Under the pieces are notes generated by a model. It had not been told where the DNA came from, ran no database searches, and worked only from the letters and a program-made list of their open reading frames with translations. The position numbers were made by a program, and so were the translations under genes. DNA of 64,000 nt from Caenorhabditis remanei (taxonomy: Eukaryota > Nematoda > Chromadorea > Rhabditida > Rhabditidae): contig NC_071332.1 in NCBI RefSeq assembly GCF_010183535.1, positions 20,770,001-20,834,000 of the forward strand. Direction: 5' to 3'. Positions 9,478 to 20,254 of the stretch are shown piece after piece. Within the stretch, counting starts at the first letter, position 1. The number at the start of each line of letters is the position of its first letter.

Positions 9478-10777
9478 ATGTTATTCCCACTAGTTTTCCC
9501 TTTTCTCCTAACAATACCTTTTGTTCAAATGTGTATTCGAATGATACCTCCAGAAGACGTATCTGTTGGTACAATATCTGCTACTCTATCTACTACTCAA
9601 GCTTCTCCGATAACTACTACACAATGTACTGCGTCATCGTGCCCATCAACGACTACAGCGGTAAGAGTGACTCCTGTAATGGTTTCTTCTGTGATGACTA
9701 CCCCTGCAACTGTAACTGTTGCACCTGTAACAACAGCACCTCTCTCGATGGCTCCCACGTGTAAGTAGAATCCACCAAATTCTATTGAATATTGGGACTT
9801 AATTTCAGTGTGCACAAAATGTGATATAGCTGCGATCGCACCAGTTATGGAAGCCAACACGGTTTTTGAGAATACGTGGGATTTTCAACTGCAAAAAACA
9901 AAAAATAAAAATATTGAAACGGTTTCAGAAATACAGTAGGAGCCGATGGGTGCACACAAACCAATGCGATATGCAGAAGAACCGATGATCAAGTGTGTAC
10001 AGGAGTAACTTTATCTGTATGTCACAAGAAACTTCCAAGATTTTTTTGACTCGGGAAACACTTCCAGGCAACAAATGCTGCTGGGACTTCTACTATTTCC
10101 AGTGCCATGAATGCGAATCAAGTCAGCGGATTGCTCACTTGTCAGGCTGATGGTACCTACTCCAGTGGCTCAGTGTAAGTAAAATTCAGTGTCAATTTAA
10201 TAGCAGATGTAGTTTTCAGCACAGGAATCACCAAACTCGTATGCACTTTTGATACATGTGTACCTCGTAAGAACAGTTTTAATTTTTTCTAGCATTTTAC
10301 TTGTGTTTCAGCTTGCGCATCATGTGACATAGAAGCTACTAGACCATTGATGGACCCACCCGGTACAGCCTTTCAAATAATGTAATTTTTAATTGTTTTA
10401 ATGTCATTTTGCCCTATACATCAATGTTTTGCAGGGATAGAACCCCCGCTGGGCAGACATGCAAAACATACCAAGTTGTTTGTCAGTTCAATGGTGTATC
10501 TTGCGTTTCAATTACTCTTTACGTAAGTTGAAGACTGAAACTGTAAGGAAACAAGTTCTAAATCTCCAGGCTATGACCACAACAGGAAGTGATGACATGC
10601 TTGTGGAAGTTAATGACGTGGAAATGTTGGCTGCGAATATTGCCTGCGGAACTGATGGAACATTAAATTTCATGGGAACAGTGTAGGTTTTTTGGGCGGT
10701 GGGAGATAACAACTCGATTTGATATTTTCAGTACATCAATTGTTAGATTTCGTTGTGAATACAGCAGTTGCTCGTAG
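9478..10777 (+). CDS. C6-domain secreted protein, copy 3
   Basis: Nine exons (9478-9760, 9809-9875, 9929-10016, 10068-10174, 10220-10266, 10312-10381, 10435-10522, 10570-10682, 10732-10777). Signal peptide MLFPLVFPFLLTIPFVQ; an in-frame upstream ATG at 9415 would add MTSFTIYPYHF and cannot be excluded. The mature protein has MCIRMIPPEDV, a TTT/PVTTAP linker, then two cysteine modules (CTKCDIAAI to LVCTFDTC; CASCDIEATRP, DRTPAGQTC, to FRCEYSSCS). The linker is longer than in copy 2 by a PATVTVAPV-type segment. Identical exon borders and phases to copy 2 indicate recent tandem duplication. Function unknown; extracellular by signal peptide and disulfide pattern. Confidence 0.82.
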
Positions 10778-10924
10778 CCAACGTTTTTCTATTGGATACA
10801 CTCTTGTTTGGCTAATAAAGGCAATCCGATGGCCCCCAAGGGTTTTCCCTACATAACTAGTAACATCAGAGCGTTTATCACCCTTTTATTCAATATGTTC
10901 TTAAACTTTCATCATTATTTTCCG

Positions 10925-11269
10925 TTTTTTCAAGTTTTGAAAGTCGTTTTTTTTCAAACGCTTTTTTAACTCAAACTGTTGTCTGAACCCAATTATCACA
11001 TAAAGTTAATAAATCAATTTTGAAAAACACAAAAAGTTTTCTCAGCGCACATTATCACATAAAGTTAATAGCATAGTGATAAACAAGTATCGCTCATACA
11101 TAGTTCAATTATTTCGTCGCTGTCCGCCCTACTTGTTAACATGACCTACTTCACTATCTATCCTTACCACTTTTTATTTGTTTTCTCATATTCTTCTATT
11201 ATAATGGCATTCCTACTAATTCTGTCCACTCTCCTCACACTACCCGTCAGCAGTATGTTAGTGAAATAA
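10925..11269 (+). pseudogene. Promoter and first-exon relic of a fourth C6 gene
   Basis: It contains the C6 promoter block (AGTGATAAACAAGTATC at 11076-11091) and an ATG at 11141 opening a 42-codon frame: MTYFTIYPYHFLFVFSYSSI and a signal peptide LLILSTLLTLPVSS, then stop. No MIPPEDV or cysteine exons follow. A second degenerate promoter copy lies at 11400-11500 (CTGATAAACAAATATC), its ATG changed to GTG. Confidence 0.6.
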
Positions 11270-11530
11270 CAATTGTGCCTCATTTCACAATTTTAAAAGC
11301 AAATATCGGTGTTGAAGCTTATAAATCTTAAAAAGTCCTTTGAAATTTTGGTTTTTTTGGTTTAAAACAATACGTTGATATCTAAACATCCTTCTATGTG
11401 TTATCATAATCACAGTTAGAAACATACTGATAAACAAATATCTTTCGTGGCTTCACTTTTCCGTTTCTGTATGCCTCACTTTTTAATGTGACCTCCATTT
11501 CTATGATTTACTGAATAGTTATTACATCTA

Positions 11531-11965
11531 CAGTGCGTCCAATAATGTTAAAACACCCCCTTAAAATGAAGGTTCCGAGAAAATGGGATGTGATCTGAAA
11601 AAAACTGTGAACGCAGTTCGATTCAGAATCTTTGAAAAACCCTATAAACAATTTTCTAGACAAAAAACCTATTTCTGAGCACGTAAACTCAAAAAAACAC
11701 TTTTTATAAAGATAAGATACTCTCGATTTTCTCGATTTTTCACGCATATGACTAGTATGAAAGAGCTCCAAAACATTATTAATTATTCAAAAACACAAAA
11801 AAACAATGCACAATTAACTGGTCTCTCCTCCATTGTTCTGAATAACTTCAATCATCCTATCTTTCATGCTTCCAACGACACTTGAAGTTTTTAGTTGGAA
11901 ACGGTCAACTTTGTGACTGTGACACGGCCTTCCTGATAGTCTCACAATATTGAAGGTTAGCGAAC
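11531..11965 (-). mobile_element. Tc1/mariner-like transposon relic
   Basis: The left end CAGTGCGTCCAATAATGTTA directly follows a TA (11529-11530), as in Tc1/mariner insertions. On the minus strand at about 11815-11960 the sequence encodes a typical transposase C-terminus with one frameshift: LQYCETIRKAV, then VVGSMKDRMIEVIQNNGG. The rest of the transposase and the other end are missing; lectin relic sequence begins just beyond. Confidence 0.65.
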
Positions 11966-12010
11966 TATACATATCACAAGTAGAGCTTCATTGTTGTTTT
12001 GACAACATTT

Positions 12011-12320
12011 TTGGGGACGCTCAAAAAGTTTGCACTCAAAATATCTGATATCAATCCATTCCTAGTTTGAAAATGTATTTGTCTCAAATATCTTCAAGAC
12101 CCCTGGAGATATTTTAATCGTGGAGTTTCTCTATCAAGGGATACTATTATTTGGACAGACTTTTCATTGTCTTCTGGTTATAATAATATTCAAAGTTTTA
12201 ACACTGGCAACTGTTTATTCATGAATGTTTATACAGATAATGATACTGATGGCTTTTGGTATGTAGATGTATGTTCTAGGTTGTCAAGATTTATTTGTAA
12301 ACGGAGAATATTATTATAAT
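12011..12320 (+). pseudogene. CTLD2 relic of a C-type lectin
   Basis: Near-copy of the second domain of the lectin at 2405-3286, from GGGGACGCTCAAAAAGTTTGC to the end FICKRRILL. It has small deletions and frame changes near 12040-12110, and no first domain, signal peptide or 5' end. The last 100 bases are almost identical to 3190-3286 and 14040-14135. Confidence 0.75.
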
Positions 12321-12334
12321 TATAAAATGAACCT

Positions 12335-12416
12335 ATTTAACATTTTGCCCCAGTTTTTCTCTTACATACAGGCCATGCAGCACTCGCACAATCAACTGAA
12401 TTCCAGTCACCACTTA
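12335..12416 (-). pseudogene. 3' end relic of the convergent lectin
   Basis: About 80 bases matching the 3' end of the lectin at 14157-15950 (TTACATACAGGCCATGCAGC, on the plus strand). It stops abruptly at a TA (12415-12416) where a foldback element is inserted. Confidence 0.7.
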
Positions 12417-12776
12417 CAGTACCGGACAAAAAGGTATGAACTTTGGCTGTTTTCAGTGGAAAATTACCAACTTTGAGAGTGTGCCATAGTAATTCTGATT
12501 GTCACACCAAGAAACCTTTTAATGGATCATACAGATTGAAAATAGAGCTCCATTTTTGTAGTTGACAACTTTTTTGTACGAACACTCCCTAGAGAGTTAT
12601 GGTCATTTTAAGACGACAGCTCAAAAATCTCACTATTTTGCACTGAAATTGGTTGATTTGAGGGAGAAATTTCTTTGTCGATATGTAACTTGCTAGAGAG
12701 TGTCCGTACAAAAAAACTGTCAACTACAAAAATGAAGTTCTACCCTTGATCTGTATGATCCATTAAAAGTTTTCTT
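12417..12776. mobile_element. Foldback MITE inserted at TA, right arm truncated
   Basis: It starts CAGTACCGGACAAAAAGG immediately after TA within a lectin relic; intact copies read GTCACCAGTTATATAATTC here. The left arm (TTAATGGATCATACAGAT ... GTAGTTGACAACTTTTTTGTACG) is mirrored at 12660-12770. The outer part of the right arm is missing, and unrelated LINE-like sequence begins. Confidence 0.65.
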
Positions 12777-13439
12777 GGAAAAACCGAAACAGGTTCGGCA
12801 GTTCTGCATTCTTTGGCAACTTTGGCACCAAAATCATTGTCTTTGGAAGTATCTGAGGCGAGATCAGCGTTGCGCACGATGACACAGCTCTTTCAAGCAT
12901 CACATGTTTGTGCCAACTCAGCGGCACGAAGAACTGAGACTTGAGCAGCAGGAACAGGAAGAGATTTTCGAACCATGTCCGCAAATGTCTTCTTGTTGTT
13001 AGTTGGGGCAGCGGCAACAGTATTCTTTAAGTTGGAAATTTCAGTAGTAAAATTTCTCACCTCAGCAAAAAGAGTGTTATTTAGCTCTTGCAACACCCCA
13101 ATTACGTTAGCCATCGTTAGTATCAGTTTGCTGAACTCCTCAATGTTGATCTTCTTTAAGTTGTGAAGTTTAGCGACAGAATCAGATAGATTGGGAGTGG
13201 GAGTGGGGGTTTGGGGGAAGAGCACACATTTCAATAATAGTTGAATTCGAGGAATTCAATGAATCAATTAAATTAGTTTCAGAAAAAGATTTAGATCTCT
13301 TGTCAGTGCTTTTTTCCGTTGGGGAAAAATTGAGAAATCTTTTCGTGAGAGCATTTTTTGTACTGGCATTTTTTGTTTGTGTTAATATTTTCACCCGGAG
13401 AATTTTTATCTTGGAAAAAAAAAATTTTTTTGCTGTCAA
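12777..13439 (-). mobile_element. Degenerate LINE ORF1-like fragment
   Basis: Minus-strand frames overlapping with one shift near 13180-13230 read KSTDKRSKSFSETNLIDS, then SVAKLHNLKKINIEEFSKL, LQELNNTLFAEVRNFTTEI, KKTFADMVRKSLPVPAAQ, and after a stop SCVIVRNADLASDTSKDND. A coiled-coil-like middle followed by a SYADMVRK-like motif and a VIVRN motif resembles ORF1 proteins of nematode non-LTR elements. It may belong to the same family as the RT fragment at 1861-2257, which is unproven. Confidence 0.45.
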
Positions 13440-13649
13440 AAATTTGAGTTTTTTTTTTCGAATGAAACACTATAAAAACAAACGTTTCATTATGTGAAAT
13501 GTATTTTTGGAAATTTTTGTAGTTTTAAATTTTATTGAATTTGTCTGAATTATGCTGAAAGTTTGGAATTTTGGTAATAATTGGTGTTTTTTCGAGGTTT
13601 TTTGCCTTCCTGAAAAATTTCACAATAAGCTCTTTTCTAATTATTGCAG

Positions 13650-14135
13650 AATTGCTAATCTCACAGCTTTTTACATTTGGTTTACAAAAATTGAATTGAA
13701 TTTCGAATTGTCGTATTTGTGTGAGGTGCCACCAACTGTTGATGGTAAGATAGCATTTCCAGTATCTGGATCCTAGATTAGGGAGTTATGATTCTGCTAT
13801 CTGGAATTTCTTTTACAGACTACTGCGACTTCAACTACAACAAGCACTGCTACACCCGCATTGACTATGGCTTCACATTTACTGATGCTTAAGACGCCTG
13901 CCAACGAATATGCTCTAACCTGCTATCTATCCATTCCGAGTTTGAAAATGTATTTGTCTCGAACATATTCAAGACCCCTGGAGTGATTGGTGATTAGTGG
14001 AGTTGCTCTGTCAACAGGCACAATTATCAACTGTTTATTCAGGAATGTTTATACAGATAATGATACTGATGGCTTTTGGTATGTAGATGTATGTTCTAGG
14101 TTGCCAAGATTTATTTGTAAACGGAGAATATTATA
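13650..14135 (+). pseudogene. Chimeric C-type lectin pseudogene
   Basis: Bases 13690-13935 are an inverted near-copy of 14400-14640: LSYLCEVPPTVDG, an intron, then DYCDFNYNKHCYTRIDYGF, with CAA changed to TAA at about 13890. At about 13936 the sequence switches to the other lectin type (FENVFVSNIFKTPGV) and ends with the 3' end seen at 2405-3286 (GFWYVDVCSRLPRFICKRRIL), with a deletion in between. Both halves lie tail to tail with the intact gene at 14157. Confidence 0.75.
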
Positions 14136-14156
14136 ATTGTTACGAAATGAACCTAT

Positions 14157-15950
14157 TTAACATCTTGCACCGGCTTTTCTCTTACATACAGGCCATGCAG
14201 CACTCGCACAATCAACTGAACTCCAGTCACCAGTTATATAATTCATATACATACAATTCTGGTCCGCTATGAACAATTTCAAGTTATTGTAATCTCTTGG
14301 AGTGCCGTCTATCCACATAACAAGATCTTTTGCCGGGGCAACACCACCTAACATTAGATATCCGGTGATATTAAACATGGACGTCACAAATCGGTTTTCT
14401 AGTTCTGAATGGATAGATAGCAGGTTAGAGCATATTCGTTGGCAGGCGTCTTGAGCATCAGTAAATGTGAAGCCATAGTCAATGCGGGTGTAGCAGTGCT
14501 TGTTGTAGTTGAAGTCGCAGTAGTCTGGAAAAATATATTCTGGGTTGGGTGGAAAATAGAATCGAGTTAGCAGAATTAAAATGTTCTTACCATTAATAGT
14601 TGGTGGCACCTCACACAAATACGACAATTGATCCACATCACAATTTCCATTCCCCCACTGACCAGCATCTGGCAAGCTCTCATTGTACAGATAGAATACA
14701 CAATTGCCGTACCCCACATTTGGGGACCCTGAACACTTTTTGAGGTAATTATCAACTAATTACGGTTTAGGCTTACCTGTCACAAAATTACTATACGAAG
14801 TCAAGTCGCCTTGACCAAAATCCCATAGACAGCTCGATTTATCATTTTCATTGCACTGAAGTCCTATCCAGATTTTCCGCAAACCTTGCAATTTCAAAAA
14901 CTCCCCGATTTCTCTGTTTTCTCCTCCGCTTTTAATGACTACTAGGCTAGCACCTGTCTTACTACATATCTCATAGGCACTTGCTTGTGTGGCAGGTTGA
15001 GTGATTAGCTTTAGGCATTTGTTATAGACAAGTGTATAGCCATCAGTGCAGATTGAGTTGGGGTCTGAAATGTGAGATATTGGAAAACTGATGTGAGAAG
15101 TATGGTTATGTGCCTGCAGTGGGAGTAGGCGCCGGGCTTAGAGTAGTAGTAGTTGTGGGTAATGAAGTAACAGCAGTGGTGGCTGAAGTTTTCATAAATA
15201 TGAATTTAGAGCTAACTTTGTACCTGTCGTTGTTTTCGTCGTAGTAGTGGGTGCCTGAGTTACTGTAGTGGTAGTAGTAGTAGTACTTACAGTAGGTATA
15301 GTAACGGCAGTTGGTTTAGTGACAGTAGTGACAGTACTCCCGGTTACTGTAGAAGTAGTGGAGTTCGGAGCCACTGTAGCATGTCCCGCTGGTTTCAAGG
15401 TCACGAAAAATACAATAAGGAAAATAACAAGGCCAAGAATAAGGAGGGCCAGCAACCCGAGTGATATCATTTTCCAGTAGTCAAGTATAAAATTCACAGC
15501 AACGTCTAGGAATGGAGTTTTTTGAGGGTCCTCTGGGGGTTCCTCTGGGGGATTTGCTGGTTCCTGCTCCTCCTCTTGTCTTGGCTGACGGAATCTCACA
15601 GGCTCCTCCTCTTCTAATTCAGTCTCTCTTCCCAGTTCATATTCTGGAGGCTCTCCTCTAGCTTCTCTTGACAGTCTAGGATTTCTAACAAATCGAATAG
15701 GGTGGTTATATGATTCATCTGGATCGTCTGGAAAATCGGAACTGAAGCTTTGCTTCCCCAATAAAAATCTTACCAGGATTCATTACATGCTGATAGTTCT
15801 CCTCTTCTAGCTCTACTCTATGAGAGTCTTCTACATTTTCAGATTTTGCTGATGCCTCTCTCTCAAGGGTAACATGGAATTGGGATCCTGCAAAATAAAC
15901 ATTTAGAAAAAAGTTAAATTCAAAAACTCACCACCCGTTGGCTTCGGCAT
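14157..15950 (-). CDS. Type II membrane protein with mucin stalk and two C-type lectin-like domains
   Basis: Spliced from 15950: exon 1 (MPKPTG), 15895-15779, 15732-15224, then 15183 on. Order: acidic/proline-rich cytoplasmic tail (EEEPVRFR, EEEQEPANPPEEPPEDP), one TM helix (ISLGLLALLILGLVIFLIVFFV), a Thr-rich stalk, CTLD1 (CTDGYTLVYNKCLKL, RKIWIGLQCNENDKSSCLW, LSYLCEVPP) and CTLD2 (YCDFNYNKHCY, SIHSELENRFVTS, LGGVAPAKDLVMWIDG, WPVCKRKAGARC). No N-terminal signal, so orientation is tail-in. One intron near 15120-15060 seems to use a GC donor or a site I misplaced. Canonical EPN/WND sugar residues are missing. The tail and TM resemble those of the gene at 25395-28457. Confidence 0.82.
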
Positions 15951-16009
15951 GTTTGCACTCACTTCCCGAGAAGAATGCGGTGTATTATCAGAACATTTTT
16001 GGAATTAGT

Positions 16010-16025
16010 CTTATCATTAAATAAA
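16010..16025 (-). promoter_or_regulatory. GATA/TAATTCC promoter box
   Basis: On the minus strand it reads TGATAAGACTAATTCC, about 60 bases upstream of the ATG at 15950. It is a variant of the box TGATAACRCTAATCC found upstream of many genes in this window. Confidence 0.55.
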
Positions 16026-16150
16026 TTTGTAAATTGTTTGTGGTTTTTGGTCTCAGTTCGAAAAAGGAAGGATTATTTGAGTCATTTTTCTATAAGTATT
16101 TTAAATAGGATGTCAAATTAAAAAATTTCATTATCAAAGAAATGAGATTA

Positions 16151-17126
16151 TTATAAAGAGCATTTCGAGTTATTTGGTCGTTTGCACACATACCAAGAAG
16201 CTCTAGAACAATTATCAGTGTACCATAACCCATCAGTACTATCATCAGTGTTAACATCCATAAATAAACAATTTCCATTGTTAAAAGTATGCAAATTATT
16301 GAATACAGTGTTAGTATAGTCACTCCAGATTATGGTGTTCTTGGAGGGTGCCACGCCTCCAATCTTAATAGTCCCTGGTTCAGAGAATAGAGATGCGATG
16401 TATCGGTTTTCGAGTTCTGAGTGAATTGAAACAAGATTTCCACAATTTTGAGCACAAGACTTCTGAGCTTCTCCAAAAGTTAGGATGTTGTTATTGGGGA
16501 AATAACAGTTATGATTGTAATTATGAGTGCAAGAATCTGAAAACAAAACTATATATTTGCATGTCCGAGACCCATCTTACCATTACTAGTTGGTGGAACT
16601 TCGCAAACAAATGTCATGTTCACTCCACAATTCGTACTTATCCAATGTCGACTACTCTCCTCGTAAGATATACATTTCCCTACTGTAACATTCGGTGATC
16701 CCGGTGCAAACTCATTGTAACCTGGATCTGCTTGAATTGATGAAGTGGATCGTCCGTCCGACCAATAGCAAGATGTCTTGACCGCTGTTTCGTTACATGT
16801 GAGACCAATCCAGATACGACTCACTCCTCTTTCCCTGAGATATTTTTGTAGAGCATTTGTAGTCTAAAAATCTTCTTTTTTTTGCACTAAAAATTTTATC
16901 TTACTGTACAACTATTAATCATGACCAATGCTGCGCCATTGTTCTTCAAACACTCCGCATTAGCTGCTGCTTGATCCAGTTCATCAGGTATATATTTCCA
17001 GCAAGTGTGCACTTTCTTGTACTGAGTGGTTGCATTGAAACCTTCTGGACATACTGCTAAGGATTCTGTCGGATTGAAAACGAAAAATATGAATACACAA
17101 GTTATGGTAAGGAAGAAAGACTTCAT
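16151..17126 (-). CDS. Secreted double C-type lectin-like protein, copy 1
   Basis: Three exons (17126-16905, 16863-16581, 16536-16151). The start at 17126 gives signal peptide SFFLTITCVFIFFVFNPTES; an in-frame ATG at 17165 is ignored because the tandem copy has no equivalent. CTLD1: CPEGFNATTQYKKVHTCWKY, VSRIWIGLTCNE, FAPGSPNVTVGKCISYEE, FVCEVPP. CTLD2: CTHNYNHNCYFPNN, SIHSELENRYIASLF, TIKIGGVAPSKNTIIWSDY, WYVCKRP. N-glycosylation sequons are frequent. No EPN/QPD motif. Its tandem twin lies upstream, and a fragment of the VWA-like gene 3' end separates them. Confidence 0.87.
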
Positions 17127-17198
17127 TTTCTGAAAGTGTTTCCTTTTCAATTCTTTAATACCCATAACATAATCCTATTAATTTAACATTTGCAGGGA

Positions 17199-17432
17199 GA
17201 ATCAAAGTGTAGGAAACGGAACCCATGAATCAACCGGTAGGAAATGTAATAAATAATTTTTATAGTCCTTAATCCATGCCACTCACGAAAAGCTGTAAAA
17301 CCGTACTTCAATAATTTCCTTCCTCTCTTCTTCATACTCATAGTTGATAACTATTTTATAAGTGACATCCTTCTTTAGTACAGGATGTCTCAGAAAAGAA
17401 TTTCCTTTTGTTGATTTATAGTGAAGCAAATT
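17199..17432 (-). pseudogene. 3'-end fragment of a VWA-like gene
   Basis: It matches 18569-18800 almost base for base: the last coding exon (TFYGFTAF-encoding strand, Glu-rich EERKE stretch) and the final exon with DSWVPFPTF and stop. Nothing upstream of this is present. It was carried along in the tandem duplication that produced the two lectin copies. Confidence 0.85.
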
Positions 17433-17513
17433 TGAGTCATTTTTCTATAAGTGTTTCAGATAAAATGTCAAATTAAAAATGTTTTTATTATCAAAGAAAT
17501 AAAAAAATTTTAA

Positions 17514-18491
17514 TCAAGTATTAGAGCATTTCAATTTATTTGGTCGTTTACAAACATACCAAGAAGCTCTAGAACAATTATCAGTGTACCATAACCCATC
17601 AGTACTATCATCAGAATTTACATCCATAAATAAACAATTTCCATTGTTCAAAGTATGCAAATTATTGAATACGGTGTTGGAATAGTCACTCCGGATTATG
17701 GTGCTCTTGGAGGGTGCCACGCCTCCAATCTTAATAGTCCCTGGTTCAGAGAATAGAGATGCGACGTATCGGTTTTCGAGTTCTGAGTGAATTGAAACAA
17801 GATTTCCACAATTTTGAGCACAAGACTTCTGAGCATCTCCAAAAGTGAGACTGTTGTTACTGGGGAAATAGCAGTTGTGATTGTAATTATAAGTACAGTT
17901 ATCTAAAAGCAAAACTACATATTTGTATGTCCGAGACCCTATCTTACCATTACTAGTTGGCGGCACTTCGCAAACAAATGTCATGCTCACTCCACAATTC
18001 GTACTAATCCAATGTCGACTACTCTCTTCGTAAGATATACATTCCCCTACTGTAACATTCGGAGATCCCGGTGCAAAATCGTTGGCACCTGGATCTGCTT
18101 GAAGTACTGAAGTGGATGGTCGGCCGTCCGACCAATAGCAAGATGTAGGAACACCTGTTTGGTTACATGTGAGACCTGTCCAGATACGACTCACTCCTTT
18201 ATCCCTGAGATACTGTTGTAAAGCATGTGTGGTCTGAAACCGTATTTTTTTTCTCGCACTAAAATTATATCTTACTTCACAACTGCTTATCATCACCAAT
18301 GTTGCTCCATTGTATTTCAAACATTCAGCATCAGCTGCTGCTTGATCCAAAAGATCAGGCATATATTTCCAGCAGCTCTCCATTTTCATGAACTGAGTGG
18401 ATGGGTCGAAACCATTCGGACATATTGTTAAGGATTCCATTAGATTAAAAAGAAATACTAATAAAACAGTTATAGTAATGAAATACTTCAT
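17514..18491 (-). CDS. Secreted double C-type lectin-like protein, copy 2
   Basis: Three exons (18491-18276, 18233-17948, 17902-17514) with GT-AG introns of 42 and 45 bp. Signal peptide YFITITVLLVFLFNLMES, CTLD1 (CPNGFDPSTQFMKMESCWKY, VSRIWTGLTCNQ, FAPGSPNVTVGECISYEE, FVCEVPP), CTLD2 (CTYNYNHNCYFPSN, SIHSELENRYVASLF, TIKIGGVAPSKSTIIRSDY, WYVCKRP). The exon structure equals that of copy 1, and identity is high over the whole gene. Both introns are multiples of three without stops, so intron-retaining mRNAs would still be translated. It lies just downstream of a complete VWA-like gene in the same orientation. Confidence 0.88.
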   Translation of the reverse strand: MKYFITITVLLVFLFNLMESLTICPNGFDPSTQFMKMESCWKYMPDLLDQAAADAECLKYNGATLVMISSCEVRYNFSARKKIRFQTTHALQQYLRDKGVSRIWTGLTCNQTGVPTSCYWSDGRPSTSVLQADPGANDFAPGSPNVTVGECISYEESSRHWISTNCGVSMTFVCEVPPTSNGKIGSRTYKYVVLLLDNCTYNYNHNCYFPSNNSLTFGDAQKSCAQNCGNLVSIHSELENRYVASLFSEPGTIKIGGVAPSKSTIIRSDYSNTVFNNLHTLNNGNCLFMDVNSDDSTDGLWYTDNCSRASWYVCKRPNKLKCSNT

Positions 18492-18568
18492 TCTTCTGAA
18501 AGTATTTCCCTTTTCAATTATTTAATACCCATTACATAATCCTATTAATTCAACATTTGTAGGGAGAA

Positions 18569-20254
18569 TCAAAATGTAGGAAACGGAACCCATGAATCAA
18601 CCGGTCTGAAATGTAGTTAATAGTTTTCATCTACTATAATCCATGCCACTCACGAAAAGCTGTAAAACCGTACTTCAATAATTTCCTTCCTCTCTTCTCC
18701 ATACTCATAATTGATAACTATGTTATATGTAATATCATTCTTCAGTACAGGATGTCTCAGAAAAGAATTTCCATTTGTTGATTTATAATGATCAGACAAA
18801 ACCTCGTTGTTTTGGTCGTCAAGCATAGTAAAGCTCACAGATTTCAGATTGTCATCGGTACCTAAGAAAGGAAAATTAAGTTAGTCAATAAATGAATTAT
18901 CACCATGATTCTGAAAAGTGATAACTAGAGACATGGTCCCGTCTTGATTTCCCTGGACAGGTCTGACAAAAGATGGAACATTTATAACTCCTGACCCGGA
19001 TACTAGATAGCTCTGTGACACAAATTGATAGGTCCTCGAGATCTCAAGAACTGTTTGATAAATTTCATTCCTCATATCAGTTGACTGGAAGTCGCAAAAT
19101 CCATTAGTGGCGTGAGTGATTTCACACAAAAGACCTTGATCATTACCACCAAATGAATTGGTGTCAGTTACAGTATACACAAAAATGTGAAGTTTGCGGA
19201 GTTGCTGGATGAGATCAGAGACATCTTTGGTGTTAGGGAGTCGTTTCATTAATATGTAGAGTATAGAACCGCATAGTGGATATTCTTGGTGGGAAAGGAA
19301 TTTCTGAAAGGTAATATTATAGAAGATTCTAATAGTAATACTACTTACCCTAATAACATTTAAAACGTTACTCTCAGTACGTTGACTGGGAAAGCTTAGC
19401 GTTGAATCAGGCAAGTTTGCTGAGACGGAATCCGTAAAGTCACTAAATAAATTTTTTAAAAATTAGTAATTTTACATTTAAACTCACCTTTTATTAGTAT
19501 TAAAATAAATAGGGTCACCGGTAGTAGTGTCAAATCGAACATTCGCAAAATATACAATTTTCAGTGATGTGAAATAATCAGTTATCCAGCTACGGCCATG
19601 TTGAATAAGACTAGTCGAAATATCATTGGAATAAGCGAAGAGTAATGTCGCAGGTGTTGTTGGAGTACAATCTGGAAAATGGATCTGGTTTTAGAAAATA
19701 GTTTGAAGTGGGAGTGTAGTACCTGAGGGGTTTCGTGTTATTGTTGTTGTAGTTCCAGTTGGTTTTGTATTAGTAGGGTGGGCAGATACAGTAGTACGAG
19801 AAGAAACTGTATTAGTAGTAAGGCTCAAACTTTTTGTAGGACCAGATGCGGTTGTACCAGCAGATGAAACTGCTGTAGACACATTATCAGAAGGAGTATG
19901 CGAATCTTTGTGATTCAAGAAAAGGAGAAAGAAAAGTGCCACGGCAAAAACACCAAGTATAATGATATTAAATAATCCTATCAAAACAATTTTTCGAAAC
20001 TGACTATCAACGATCCGGTTCAGCAAAGCGAAATGTTTCTGCTTACTGAAATTATATTATTTTATAATACATGTGTAGAAAAATCCAAGCAACTCACGGG
20101 ATTTCTTCCATCTCTGTTGTAGGATCTTCATTAGAACTTGCTGGCCTATTTCCAAAAGCATCTGGAAATTGAACACTTTTCAATTTACTGTGACTAAAAA
20201 CTTACGTTTATTAAGTTGCCGCTCAGCATATAACTTGTCTCGCAGAGAAGTCAT
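18569..20254 (-). CDS. Type II membrane VWA-like protein (subfamily a)
   Basis: Eight exons (20254-20206, 20161-20098, 20045-19723, 19671-19488, 19442-19349, 19303-18904, 18861-18654, 18605-18569). Order: short tail (MTSLRDKLYAERQLNK), one TM helix (IVLIGLFNIIILGVFAVALFFLLFL), Ser/Thr stalk, then CTPTTPATLLFAYSNDIS, ANVRFDTTTGDPIYF, and a VWA-like core (CGSILYILMKRLPNTKDVSD, LHIFVYTVTDTNSFGGNDQG, ATNGFCDF). A beta-rich C-terminal module follows (FVRPVQGNQDG, ITFQNHG, NIVINYEYGEE), ending DSWVPFPTF. SND stands where a metal-binding DxSxS would be, so the MIDAS is incomplete. Nematode-specific family; function unknown. Confidence 0.8.

Noticed and set aside
15192..15480. Valine-rich open frames on the strand opposite the mucin stalks, here and throughout 31.8-35.5 kb and 44-48 kb
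   Set aside because: They are mirror images of Thr codons (ACT/ACA read as AGT/TGT and GTA/GTT) and have no splice or start support.
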